From JAOXRU01 sp965247735 (GTDB lineage: Bacteria > Bacteroidota > Bacteroidia > Flavobacteriales > Flavobacteriaceae): a stretch of DNA of 64,000 bases. The notes under the pieces were generated by a model. It saw only the letters and a program-made list of their open reading frames with translations. It made no database searches and was not told where the DNA came from. The stretch covers positions 3,782,001 through 3,846,000 of the forward strand of contig CBDFHN010000002.1 of assembly GCA_965247735.1 (NCBI GenBank), given 5' to 3'. Position numbers and translations under genes: made by a program. Below are positions 44,642 through 53,900 of this stretch, piece by piece; the stretch's first letter is position 1, and every line of letters begins with the position of its first letter.

Positions 44642-45694
44642 ATGGTAGATTATATTATTGTAGGATTAGGATTGGCAGGGATATCTTTTTGTGAAGAATT
44701 GGAAAAACATAACAAGAGCTTTATCGTTTTTGATGATGCTTCACAAAGCTCTTCAACAGTAGCTGGAGGAATGTACAACCCTGTAATTCTAAAACGTTTT
44801 ACACCAGTTTGGAATGCTAAGGAACAATTGGATCTAGCCTTACCATTTTATAAAAATCTTGCCAGTAAATTGAAGGTGAAGTTGGTGCATGAAATTCCTG
44901 TTTATCGTAGGTTTTCAGATATAGCAGAACAGAATACCTGGTTTGAGGCTTTAGACAAGCCAAAACTGGAACCTTTTATGTCCGATCAATTGGTGAAAAA
45001 TACTAATGCCAGTATTAAAGCCGATTATGGTTATGGGCAGGTACTAAGTACGGGTAGAATTGAAACTAAATTGCTATTGGATAAGTACAAAGAGTACTTA
45101 GTATCCAGAGATGGGTTGATAACATCTACTTTTAATTATGATGCTGTTATAACTACTGATGAGGGTGTTAGTTATAATGCTATAAAAGCCAAGCATATTG
45201 TTTTTGCCGAAGGTTATGGATTGCAAAAAAATCCTTTTTTTAATTACCTGCCGTTAAATGGAACAAAAGGAGAACTGCTGACTATAAAGGCTCCAGACTT
45301 AAAAGAAGAACATATTGTAAAATCATCTGTATTTATAATCCCTTTGGGAGACGATCTTTATAAAATTGGTGCAACCTATAAGTGGAAGGATAAAACCAAC
45401 TTGCCAACAACACTTGCAAAAGAAGAATTGCTACAAAAATTAAGGACTTTTTTAAACTGTGATTTTGAGGTTGTCGCTCATGAAGCAGGAATACGACCTA
45501 CAGTATCAGATAGAAAACCATTGATAGGAAGGCATCCAAATCATAAAAATGTATATGTATTTAATGGAATGGGAAGCCGAGGTGTTATGATAGGGCCAAC
45601 AGTAGCTAAACAACTCTATGGTTTTATTGAAAACAATATAGCATTGCCAGAAGAAATTGATTGTAATAGGTTTGCTGAAAAAAGCAATGGTTAG
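44642..45694 (+). CDS. FAD-dependent oxidoreductase (D-amino-acid oxidase/DadA type)
   Basis: 350 residues from the ATG at 44642; an upstream TTG at 44615 lies inside the gldN terminator and is rejected. N-terminal Rossmann FAD site VDYIIVGLGLAGISFCEELE with an acidic strand end (IVFDD), SSTVAGGMYNPVI, and C-terminal GIRPTVSDRKPLIGRHPNHK, VYVFNGMGSRGVMIGP. The family oxidises amines or amino acids; the substrate is not clear. Converges with the DUF983 gene (2-bp gap). Confidence 0.88.
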   Translation: MVDYIIVGLGLAGISFCEELEKHNKSFIVFDDASQSSSTVAGGMYNPVILKRFTPVWNAKEQLDLALPFYKNLASKLKVKLVHEIPVYRRFSDIAEQNTWFEALDKPKLEPFMSDQLVKNTNASIKADYGYGQVLSTGRIETKLLLDKYKEYLVSRDGLITSTFNYDAVITTDEGVSYNAIKAKHIVFAEGYGLQKNPFFNYLPLNGTKGELLTIKAPDLKEEHIVKSSVFIIPLGDDLYKIGATYKWKDKTNLPTTLAKEELLQKLRTFLNCDFEVVAHEAGIRPTVSDRKPLIGRHPNHKNVYVFNGMGSRGVMIGPTVAKQLYGFIENNIALPEEIDCNRFAEKSNG

Positions 45695-45696
45695 CC

Positions 45697-46077
45697 TTAC
45701 TTTTTGGTTTTTGGATCGTATTTTATAAAAAGATTAATCCATATATTTCTAGAAAGTCTCATTATTACAGGCATAAAAACAAACATAGTTCCAATTATTG
45801 CAATAAAAGAAACAATTCTACTTGCATCTAAGATCAAATATGAAATTACAAATGCTACAATTGCAAATGCAATACCAACACCATAACTTACATACATAGC
45901 TCCATAAAAAAATGAAGGTTCCATTCTGTATTTAAATTTGCAATGCGAACAATTCTCGTTAATTTTAAGCGTATCAGCAGGATTATACAAGTTTTTACTT
46001 GAATACATACTTTCTTCATGACATTTAGGACAAGTTCCTGTTAAAATACTGTAGAGTTTGCTTCCTTTTTTTAACAT
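45697..46077 (-). CDS. DUF983 membrane protein
   Basis: 126 residues from the ATG at 46077 (TTG at 46095 would extend it by six). Zinc-ribbon-like CPKCHEE and CSHCKFKYRMEPSFFYGAMY, then two membrane helices (VGIAFAIVAFVISYLILD, IVSFIAIIGTMFVFMPVIM). This matches DUF983, small membrane proteins of unknown role, sometimes near cytochrome oxidase genes in other bacteria; here it stands alone. A TATTTTTG element at 46093-46100 would give a very short leader. Confidence 0.88.
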   Translation of the reverse strand: MLKKGSKLYSILTGTCPKCHEESMYSSKNLYNPADTLKINENCSHCKFKYRMEPSFFYGAMYVSYGVGIAFAIVAFVISYLILDASRIVSFIAIIGTMFVFMPVIMRLSRNIWINLFIKYDPKTKK

Positions 46078-46143
46078 TTGCAAAAGTTTTAGCAAAAATA
46101 CAATTTTTTGCGTTTTTTATAAACTGTTAATTGAGATTTTATT

Positions 46144-48057
46144 ATGTTAAATATACATAACCTATCGGTTGCCTTTGGAGGTGAATATTTGTTTGAGGAA
46201 ATTGCTTTTAGATTAAACCCTGGAGATAGGGTAGGTCTAATTGGTAAAAATGGTGCTGGGAAATCTACACTTTTAAAATTATTGTCTAAAGAAGTAGAAC
46301 CAGATTCTGGAATTATTGCTTCGGATAAAGATGTACAAATTGGTTTTCTAAAACAGGATATTGATTTTGTACAAGGAAGGACCGTTTTAGAAGAAGCGTA
46401 TCAGGCTTTTGAAGAGATAAAACAGTTAGAATTACAGATAGATACTATTAATGCGCAGTTGGCAGAACGTACCGATTACGAATCTAAAGGATACAACCAA
46501 CTTATTATAGACCTTACCGAAATAACTGAGCGGTATGAAATTATTGGAGGGTATAACTATAAAGGAGAAACCGAAAAAATATTGCAAGGATTAGGTTTTA
46601 AAAGAGCCGAATTTGAGAACAAGACTGATACTTTTTCTGGAGGTTGGCGTATGCGTATAGAACTTGCCAAGTTATTGCTTCAAAATAATGACGTATTGCT
46701 TTTAGATGAACCAACCAACCACTTGGATATTGAATCTATTATTTGGTTGGAGCAGTTTTTATCTACCTATCCAGGTGTGGTTGTTATTGTATCTCACGAT
46801 AAAATGTTTTTGGATAATGTAACCAATAGAACCATTGAAATTTCTTTGGGTAGAATTTACGATTATAACAAACCGTACAGCAAATATTTAGTTTTAAGAG
46901 CAGAGTTAAGAGCGCAGCAGTTGAGCACTCAAAAAAATCAAGAAAAACAAATACAGCAAACAGAACGTTTAATAGAGAAGTTTAGGGCAAAAGCTTCAAA
47001 AGCAAGCATGGCACAGTCTTTAATTAAAAAATTAGACAAAATTGACCGTATAGAAGTAGACGAGGAGGATAATGCCAATATGAATCTTAATTTTAAGGTT
47101 TCTATTCAGCCAGGAAAAGTAGTGATTGAAACGGAAGCTATTTCAAAGTCTTATGGGGATAAAAATATTTTAGATGGTTTGGATTTACTTATCGAAAGAG
47201 GAAGTAAAATAGCCTTTGTTGGTCAAAATGGACAAGGTAAATCTACACTAGCAAAAATAATGGTTGGTGACCTAGATTATGAAGGAACATTAAAAACGGG
47301 TCATAACGTACAACTTGGTTATTTTGCGCAAAACCAAGCGGAATATTTGGATGGAGAGAAGACTGTGTTGGTAACAATGGAGGATGCTGCCAATGAGACT
47401 AATAGAGCAAAAGTAAGAGATATGCTGGGTTCTTTTTTGTTTAGAGGAGATGAGGTAGATAAAAAGGTAAAGGTACTTTCTGGAGGAGAGCGAAATAGAC
47501 TTGCACTTTGTAAAATGTTGCTTCAGCCTTTTAATGTGCTTATTATGGATGAGCCTACCAATCACTTAGATATAAAATCTAAAAATGTACTTAAAGCAGC
47601 ATTAAATAAGTTTGAAGGAACTCTAATTATTGTTTCTCACGATAGAGACTTTTTACAAGGGCTTACCGAAACGGTATATGAATTTAAGGATAAAAAAATA
47701 AGGGAATATTTAGGAGATATTGATTTTTACCTTGATGAGAAAAAAGTGGAAGACTTTAGAGCTATCGAAAAGAAAGATGTGATAAAAGATAGTATTTCTG
47801 AAACTAAAAAATCTAGCAAAGAGATTTATGAAAGTCAGAAAAAGCAAAAATCATTAAAGAATAAATTAAGTAAAATTGAATCTGAAATAAATACTTTAGA
47901 AAGGGACATTAAAAAAAATGATGCAGATCTAGAACGCGACTATAATGCTACTATTGCTCAAGAAAATTTCTTTAAAGAGTATGACGGGAAAAAGAAGCGT
48001 TTAGAAGAGTTAATGGAAAACTGGGAAGAGGTCTCTACTACTTTAGATAAACTATAA
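46144..48057 (+). CDS. ABC-F family ATPase (ribosome-associated type)
   Basis: 637 residues, two ABC domains without membrane segments. Walker A GLIGKNGAGKSTLLKLL and FVGQNGQGKSTLAKIM; signatures TFSGGWRMRIELAKLLL and LSGGERNRLALCKML; Walker B LLLDEPTNHLDI twice. The two are joined by a charged linker, and a C-terminal coiled coil (about 540-637) resembles Uup-type members. ABC-F proteins act on ribosomes to aid translation or give antibiotic resistance; which applies here is not shown. Confidence 0.93.
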   Translation: MLNIHNLSVAFGGEYLFEEIAFRLNPGDRVGLIGKNGAGKSTLLKLLSKEVEPDSGIIASDKDVQIGFLKQDIDFVQGRTVLEEAYQAFEEIKQLELQIDTINAQLAERTDYESKGYNQLIIDLTEITERYEIIGGYNYKGETEKILQGLGFKRAEFENKTDTFSGGWRMRIELAKLLLQNNDVLLLDEPTNHLDIESIIWLEQFLSTYPGVVVIVSHDKMFLDNVTNRTIEISLGRIYDYNKPYSKYLVLRAELRAQQLSTQKNQEKQIQQTERLIEKFRAKASKASMAQSLIKKLDKIDRIEVDEEDNANMNLNFKVSIQPGKVVIETEAISKSYGDKNILDGLDLLIERGSKIAFVGQNGQGKSTLAKIMVGDLDYEGTLKTGHNVQLGYFAQNQAEYLDGEKTVLVTMEDAANETNRAKVRDMLGSFLFRGDEVDKKVKVLSGGERNRLALCKMLLQPFNVLIMDEPTNHLDIKSKNVLKAALNKFEGTLIIVSHDRDFLQGLTETVYEFKDKKIREYLGDIDFYLDEKKVEDFRAIEKKDVIKDSISETKKSSKEIYESQKKQKSLKNKLSKIESEINTLERDIKKNDADLERDYNATIAQENFFKEYDGKKKRLEELMENWEEVSTTLDKL

Positions 48058-48075
48058 AAGGCAAAATAAAGATCT

Positions 48076-48113
48076 GGAAGATAAAAACAGGGATGTTTTT
48101 GTCTTCCTTTTTT
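48076..48113 (+). terminator. Intrinsic terminator after the ABC-F gene
   Basis: Arms GGAAGATAAAAACA / TGTTTTTGTCTTCC (one G-T pair), 4-base loop, then a T-run. Confidence 0.8.
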
Positions 48114-48220
48114 AATGTAGAATATAGAAATGATAGTGTAGATCAGGAGGTATTACATCGAATAAATTTGACGTTGATCAGGATTTAGTGTAATTTAGTC
48201 ATAGATTAATGCCCCCTGTT

Positions 48221-49168
48221 ATGAAAAAATATACCTACGCCTTTTTGGTGGCACTCTTTATTTGTGCTACTAGTTTAGCTGCTAATTTTAATCAAGAAAA
48301 AGAAGTTCTTTTAGAGTTGTATAATGCAACTAATGGAAAACAATGGCATATAAAATGGAACATAAAGAGTCCCATTGCAACATGGCATGGCATTACAGTT
48401 GAAAATAACCAGGTAGTTGCAATCTCTTTACCCGAAAATAATTTGGAAGGCACCTTACCTGCTTCCTTAACAAAGCTTAAAGGATTACGAAAGCTAGATT
48501 TTTATTTTAATAAAATTTCTGGAAGTTTGCCTGAGGATATCGGATCATTAGATAGGTTAGAATATATAGACGTTTCCTTTAATAGATTTACGGGCATGTT
48601 ACCAGAAGGTATTTCTGAGTTATCAGAACTAAGAACGCTAAAGATAGAAATGAACCAAATTATTGGTGAAATACCTTTAAATATTGGCGCATTAACTCAG
48701 TTAAAAATATTTACCGCTTGGAACAATTTTTTTACGGGAAGGATACCTTCTAGTATAGGGAAGAATAAAAATTTAGAAATTTTAGTATTATCTAGTAATA
48801 AACTTAAGGGAACACTGCCTAAAGAATTATGTAATCTAGTAAACTTAAAAATATTTGAAGTTTTTGACAATCAACTTTCGGGAAGCTTACCAAAAGAACT
48901 TGGTAATATGAGTTCGCTTCAAGAGTTTATTGTTGCTCATAATAAATTAACAGGGACTATTCCTATATCTATTTCTAAATTAGATAAATTACAAGACCTA
49001 GTATTGTATGATAACAATTTTGAAGGAAGTATTTCTGATGCAATTGTAAGTATGCCAAACTTAAAAAATATTGAGTTTGATGTTGTTAAGAAGCAACGTT
49101 TTTTAACAATCAACAACCAACAGGTTAGAATGGCAACCACTGATTTTGAGGAAGATGATGATAATTAA
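48221..49168 (+). CDS. Secreted leucine-rich-repeat protein (plant-type LRR), copy 1
   Basis: 315 residues from the ATG at 48221 (ATG at 48209 adds MPPV). Signal peptide MKKYTYAFLVALFICATSLA. N-terminal cap EKEVLLELYNATNGKQWHIKW, then about seven to eight LRRs of the plant-specific pattern L-x-x-N-x-x-x-G-x-I/L-P (NNLEGTLPASLTKLKGL, NQIIGEIPLNIGALTQL). The tail is short and acidic (DFEEDDDN) with no T9SS sorting domain. A paralogue follows 137 bp later. Binding role inferred. Confidence 0.88.
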   Translation: MKKYTYAFLVALFICATSLAANFNQEKEVLLELYNATNGKQWHIKWNIKSPIATWHGITVENNQVVAISLPENNLEGTLPASLTKLKGLRKLDFYFNKISGSLPEDIGSLDRLEYIDVSFNRFTGMLPEGISELSELRTLKIEMNQIIGEIPLNIGALTQLKIFTAWNNFFTGRIPSSIGKNKNLEILVLSSNKLKGTLPKELCNLVNLKIFEVFDNQLSGSLPKELGNMSSLQEFIVAHNKLTGTIPISISKLDKLQDLVLYDNNFEGSISDAIVSMPNLKNIEFDVVKKQRFLTINNQQVRMATTDFEEDDDN

Positions 49169-49263
49169 ATCGATATTCTGTTAGTTTTTGAGATTATTTG
49201 GTTCTTTTAATTTTTAATTAGAGCTGGTTTTGCATTTCAACGAGTTTTTTTGTAATACAACTT

Positions 49264-49289
49264 TATTTGTAGTACTTTTACTACAAATA
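49264..49289. promoter_or_regulatory. Perfect 11-bp inverted repeat upstream of LRR copy 2
   Basis: TATTTGTAGTA-CTTT-TACTACAAATA, ending 17 bp before the ATG at 49306. It may be an operator or a hairpin in the mRNA leader. No equivalent was seen before copy 1. Confidence 0.5.
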
Positions 49290-49305
49290 CAAATCCCACT
49301 GTGTT

Positions 49306-50274
49306 ATGAAAAAGTTTATTGGATATTTTGGACTACTACTACTAATTGTTATTTCTGTTGATGCAGCTGTAATAAAGACTGAAAAAGAAGTTTTAATTGA
49401 GTTTTACAAAGCTACCAATGGAGAGCAATGGTTTAATAAGTGGGACTTAGATGCACCAATGTCAGAATGGAAAGGCGTATCTATAAAAGATGGGCATGTT
49501 GTTAGAATAGATTTGCCTAGAAACAACTTATCAGGATATTTACCATCATCACTATTTGAATTAGAAGAATTAAGAGGTATCAATTTGTTTTTTAATAGAT
49601 TAGAAGGACAAATACCAAAAAAAATAGGAGATGCTAAAGAATTGACAAATATTAATTTGGGATTAAATGTTTTTAAAGGTGAAATTCCAACTACAATTAC
49701 GAATTTAAGTAATTTAAAGATCTTAAAATTAGAAATGAACAGGCTAACTGGTACTGTTCCTGCGGATATAGCTAAGTTAAAAAAATTAGTAGTTTTAGAA
49801 TTGCAAGGTAATTCCTTAACAGGAGTAATTCCAGACGGAATTGGTTTTGTAAAGGGCTTAAAAGTTCTTAATTTATCTAGTAATAAGTTAAGTGGGAAAA
49901 TACCTTCTGAAATAGGAGAATTAACAAACCTATTGCATTTAGGATTATTTGATAACAAGTTGAATGGAAAACTTCCTTACCAGATTGGAAAGCTAGAAAA
50001 GTTAACGGAGTTAATGGTAGCTAATAATGAACTGTCTGGTTTTGTGCCAAAAGAGATCGAAAATTTAAAGCAATTACGTACCATACAACTACAACATAAT
50101 AAATTTGAAGGTGGTCTTAACTTTGACGTAGCATCAATGTCTAGTTTAGTACAAGTAGATTTCGATGACCCAAACAAATCAAAATTTAAAAACTTAGATG
50201 AAGTTAATAGCAGATTAGCTAATACCTTATTTGAAGACGATGATGATGAAAATGATGAGGACAAGAAGAATTAA
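49306..50274 (+). CDS. Secreted leucine-rich-repeat protein (plant-type LRR), copy 2
   Basis: 322 residues, same architecture as the gene before it: signal peptide (MKKFIGYFGLLLLIVISVDA), cap EKEVLIEFYKATNGEQWFNKW, then LRRs (NNLSGYLPSSLFELEEL, NRLTGTVPADIAKLKKL, NKLSGKIPSEIGELTNL) and an acidic tail (EDDDDENDEDKKN). Tandem duplication with strong divergence. Terminated at 50344. Confidence 0.88.
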   Translation: MKKFIGYFGLLLLIVISVDAAVIKTEKEVLIEFYKATNGEQWFNKWDLDAPMSEWKGVSIKDGHVVRIDLPRNNLSGYLPSSLFELEELRGINLFFNRLEGQIPKKIGDAKELTNINLGLNVFKGEIPTTITNLSNLKILKLEMNRLTGTVPADIAKLKKLVVLELQGNSLTGVIPDGIGFVKGLKVLNLSSNKLSGKIPSEIGELTNLLHLGLFDNKLNGKLPYQIGKLEKLTELMVANNELSGFVPKEIENLKQLRTIQLQHNKFEGGLNFDVASMSSLVQVDFDDPNKSKFKNLDEVNSRLANTLFEDDDDENDEDKKN

Positions 50275-50343
50275 ACCACTGTCATATCCTCATATCACAC
50301 TTTTTTACTCACAGTAATGAAGTTTAGTTTTAAATTAGAAAGG

Positions 50344-50373
50344 CGGATGATTACCCTATCATCCGTTTTTTTT
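50344..50373 (+). terminator. Intrinsic terminator after LRR copy 2
   Basis: Arms CGGATGAT / ATCATCCG, 6-base loop, then eight T. Confidence 0.85.
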
Positions 50374-50430
50374 ATGTGATAAAATCAGATTTACGGTATA
50401 TTTTTTTAGGAGATAAACTTGTTCAAGGTT

Positions 50431-50697
50431 TTAGTCTCTCATTAGTCTCGCCACTATTCTTAATATAAGTAAGCCAACTCCAATATAGACCCAGATACTA
50501 TTGTTGCTACTAGTATCGGTATCGTAATTTTCTGTTCTAGCTGCCAATCTTCTGGCTTCTTTAGGATCAATTTTAAAATTAACACAGCTGTCAATAAAAT
50601 CGGGTTTCCTTTTTGATAATGAGCAAACGATGCCTGTAGTACTAAATTCTTTTTTTTCGCATTGCTTGCAAAAGACCAATTGTTGTTTTAGTTCCAT
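50431..50697 (-). CDS. Small Cys-containing membrane protein of unknown function
   Basis: 88 residues. N-terminal cysteines (FCKQCEKKEF, GIVCSLSKRKPDFIDSC) could bind a metal. A basic segment and one C-terminal helix (IWVYIGVGLLILRIVARLM) follow. This looks like a small conserved flavobacterial protein, but I do not know a function. It is downstream of the giant adhesin on the same strand, separated by a terminator and an inverted repeat. Confidence 0.7.
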   Translation of the reverse strand: MELKQQLVFCKQCEKKEFSTTGIVCSLSKRKPDFIDSCVNFKIDPKEARRLAARTENYDTDTSSNNSIWVYIGVGLLILRIVARLMRD

Positions 50698-50738
50698 GTT
50701 ATGTCTTGTTTTATTTTTTAAAATTACAAAACAAGGTT

Positions 50739-50781
50739 ACTATAGCTTTTAGCACTTAGGTTAAGGACTAAAAGCTATAGT
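50739..50781. repeat. Perfect 14-bp inverted repeat
   Basis: ACTATAGCTTTTAG and CTAAAAGCTATAGT with a 15-base centre, between the adhesin terminator and the small membrane-protein gene. No T-run follows on either strand, so it is not a standard terminator. A second, 8-bp-arm inverted repeat (CTTGTTTT/AAAACAAG) lies at about 50705-50735. Confidence 0.6.
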
Positions 50782-50854
50782 TGAGTAGTATGGTTGTTGT
50801 GTTGAGGTCTATTAGTTCACTTTTAAAACCGTTATAATGCTAAAATGGGAAATG

Positions 50855-50889
50855 AAAAAATCCCTCCTTGTTAATAACAAGAAGGGATT
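50855..50889 (-). terminator. Intrinsic terminator of the giant adhesin gene
   Basis: On the minus strand AATCCCT-x-CTTGTT paired with AACAAG-x-AGGGATT, then TTTTTT. Lies about 26 bp past the stop. Confidence 0.85.
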
Positions 50890-50914
50890 AGTTGAATATT
50901 TAATTTTTATGAAC

Positions 50915-53900
50915 TTATCTCACTAATGAGAAATGCCCCATAAATTCTCTTGTATCGTCCTCTCTGTTAAGAAGAAGTATATACCAGTAATCTCCAGAAG
51001 GAAGGTTAGCGTTTTTAAATGTTCCGTCCCATTCTCCATCTTTTCCAAAGGTCTTAATATTTCTTCCATACCTGTCAAATATTTTGACAATAGCATTTGG
51101 ATAAGACTCTAGATTTTTAGGTTTCCATGTATCGTATCTATTATCTCCATTTGGAGAGAAGTACATAGGGAATTTTACATCTATAAACTCTACTTCAATT
51201 TCTTCAGTAGTTGTACATCCGTAACTATCTTTAACTGTTACCGTATAAGTGTCAGTTACTTTAATGTAATAAGTGTTTTCTGAACTAAAAGATTCTCCAT
51301 TAAAACTATACTGATAATCTCCGCCACCATCACTAGCTTTTGCTATTATAGTATTGATTTCAGAATTGTCAAGTACCAGTGTTAGTGGTTCTGGATTATC
51401 TTGAATCACAAACGCCTGATCATTAACGCATCCATTAGCATGAGCAATACTTATGGTATGTGCTCCAGGGCTTATGTTGTGGAATACATTTTCCAATTGA
51501 TCTGTTGCACTATCTCCATCTAAAGTATAGGTTACATCGTTAGCATATTCTGCTGCTATAGTAATGGTAACTGTATTTGCTAAGCCTATATTGTCTTCTT
51601 GACATTCGTAAGCGATATTAACTTCGGCACTTAAATCTACAGGAGCATCTAAAGTAATGCTAGTGCTTGTAGTACATCCTTCGGCATCTTTAACAAATAC
51701 ATTGTAGGACTGTCCACCTTCAAGACCAGTAAATACTGTTCTATTCAAAACAAAATCAGCAGGATCGGAAGAGTTTAGGCTAGTTGAAAATGGCCCTGTC
51801 CCTCCTTTAATATCAACTTCGAAGCTAGCATCAGCATCACCAACACAAAACTCTTGTTGTACATTTATAATTGTACTCTCAAGAAGAGATGGTTCTTTAA
51901 TCTCGAACTCACGATAAATAGGCAAACATCCGTTTTCATCTACAATGATGATTTTATATATACCAGGAGCTAGGTCTGTAAACACACTTTTATCATCGAA
52001 CTGAGATAGGTTAGGAGATATGGCATATTTAATTATACCAGTACCACCTGTAACATTATTGAAATCAATTTTACCATCGTTAGCACCAGCACAAGTAACA
52101 TCAGTTACTATTGGGTCGTTATAGATCATCGCTGGTGGGTTATCTATTGTAATAGCTATAGATGCATCTTCACAGTCCTTGCTGTATACTTTAATTTGAT
52201 AGGTGCCAGCAGCAAGATCACTAAAGGTTTTATTTGCTTGCCTTGCTCCTATTACAGGATTAGGATTACTAGGATTGCTTGCATCTAATAACTCGTATTC
52301 GTAATCTCCAAGTCCACCAGTAACATCAGCACTAAGTATTGCTGTATTTTGGTCTGCACAATTTACTTTAGCCAAATCATCATTTAATGTTATGATTAAA
52401 GGAGCAACTGCATTGATTTCTATTTTTGATGAAGATGCCGAAATACAGTCATTTCCGTCTTTAGTATAGAAATAATAACTACCAATTCCTTTGTTAAAAA
52501 TAGGGGAAGGTTGGAAGTTAGTTCCATCATCACTATAGCTATATGTTCCAGCCCCACCAGAAGCACTTATGGTAATTTCTGCATCTGTAGTACATCCTAA
52601 TACTCTTGTAATAGAAGGCGTAGTAATAATAGGATCTGGATTTACAATTACAATATCAGGAGTGGTTGTAGTGTTACAATCCCATCCATCTGTTACTATA
52701 ACGGCATAAGTAGCTGCATTTAAGTTTGTAAATGTAGAACTTACCTGTTGCGTTGAGGATACTACTCCATTTCGGATTAATGTATATACAAAGTTGCCTT
52801 CTCCAAATGAAGCGTTAACCTCTATAATAGCATCAGTACCACCATTACACAATAATGCTGTATCAAGAATTGCTGTTGCACTAATAGGAATAGTAGCATT
52901 AAGCGTAATATCTTGAGTTACTGGACATCCTTTTTCATCTTTTATGTTTACAGTATAGTTGCCAGCAGCCAAATTACCTAAGGTATTAATAGTGCTATAG
53001 TCTTGTAACATACCACCAGTATCCTTATCGATAAACTGGTATTGGATAACTCCCCAACCACCAGAGGCTTCAGCTAATATGGCACCTTTATCGTCGGTAC
53101 AGGTAACAGCATGAATCTCAGTTAAAGAATCTATTGTTAACGCACCATTAGGAGGATCAAGAATTTGGAAATTATGAGTATTGGTACATTCTGGTAATGC
53201 ACTTTGTACTACAGATAGGCTATAACTACCTGCAGGCACATTGATAGCAGTACTTATGACATTTGTAGTACCAGTACCAGTAGCAATTGTAAGCCCAGAA
53301 ACGGTATTCACTATTTCATAAGAATATGCGGCATTATAATTGAGGTCTTTTACATCTATGGTAATAGTACCAGGAGAACCAACACATACAGCATCGCTTG
53401 TTTTATTAACCACAACGGTTGTTGTATTTGGGTCGTTAACATTATGGTTTACAGTAAGAGTACATCCAGTATCGGTATGTCTAACCAGGAATGCATGAGC
53501 ACCAATGGCTAAGTCGTTAAAAGTATTGGAAGCAGTCCAAGAAGCTCCATTATTGTCACTATATTCAAACTTAGCAGTATCATTATTAGTAGAAACAACA
53601 GCAATAGAGATGTCTTCTCCTGCATTGGTACAAGAGATATCTTCAGTCTTATTTATTGTAGCACTAATTAATTCATCATAATTAGGGATAAGAAGAGCAG
53701 GGCTTGTAGCCATACATCCTTTAGCATCGTATACATTAAGTGTTACCGACCCACCAATAAGATCAGGAATGATAAAGGAAGTATTAGCTCCGCTTTGTAC
53801 CGTATTAGGCAGAGTTCCATTGTCATAAATAAATTCAAAACTAACAAAAGGAGAGGTGCCACCAATAATACTGGCTTTATCAATACTTACTGTTATCTGA

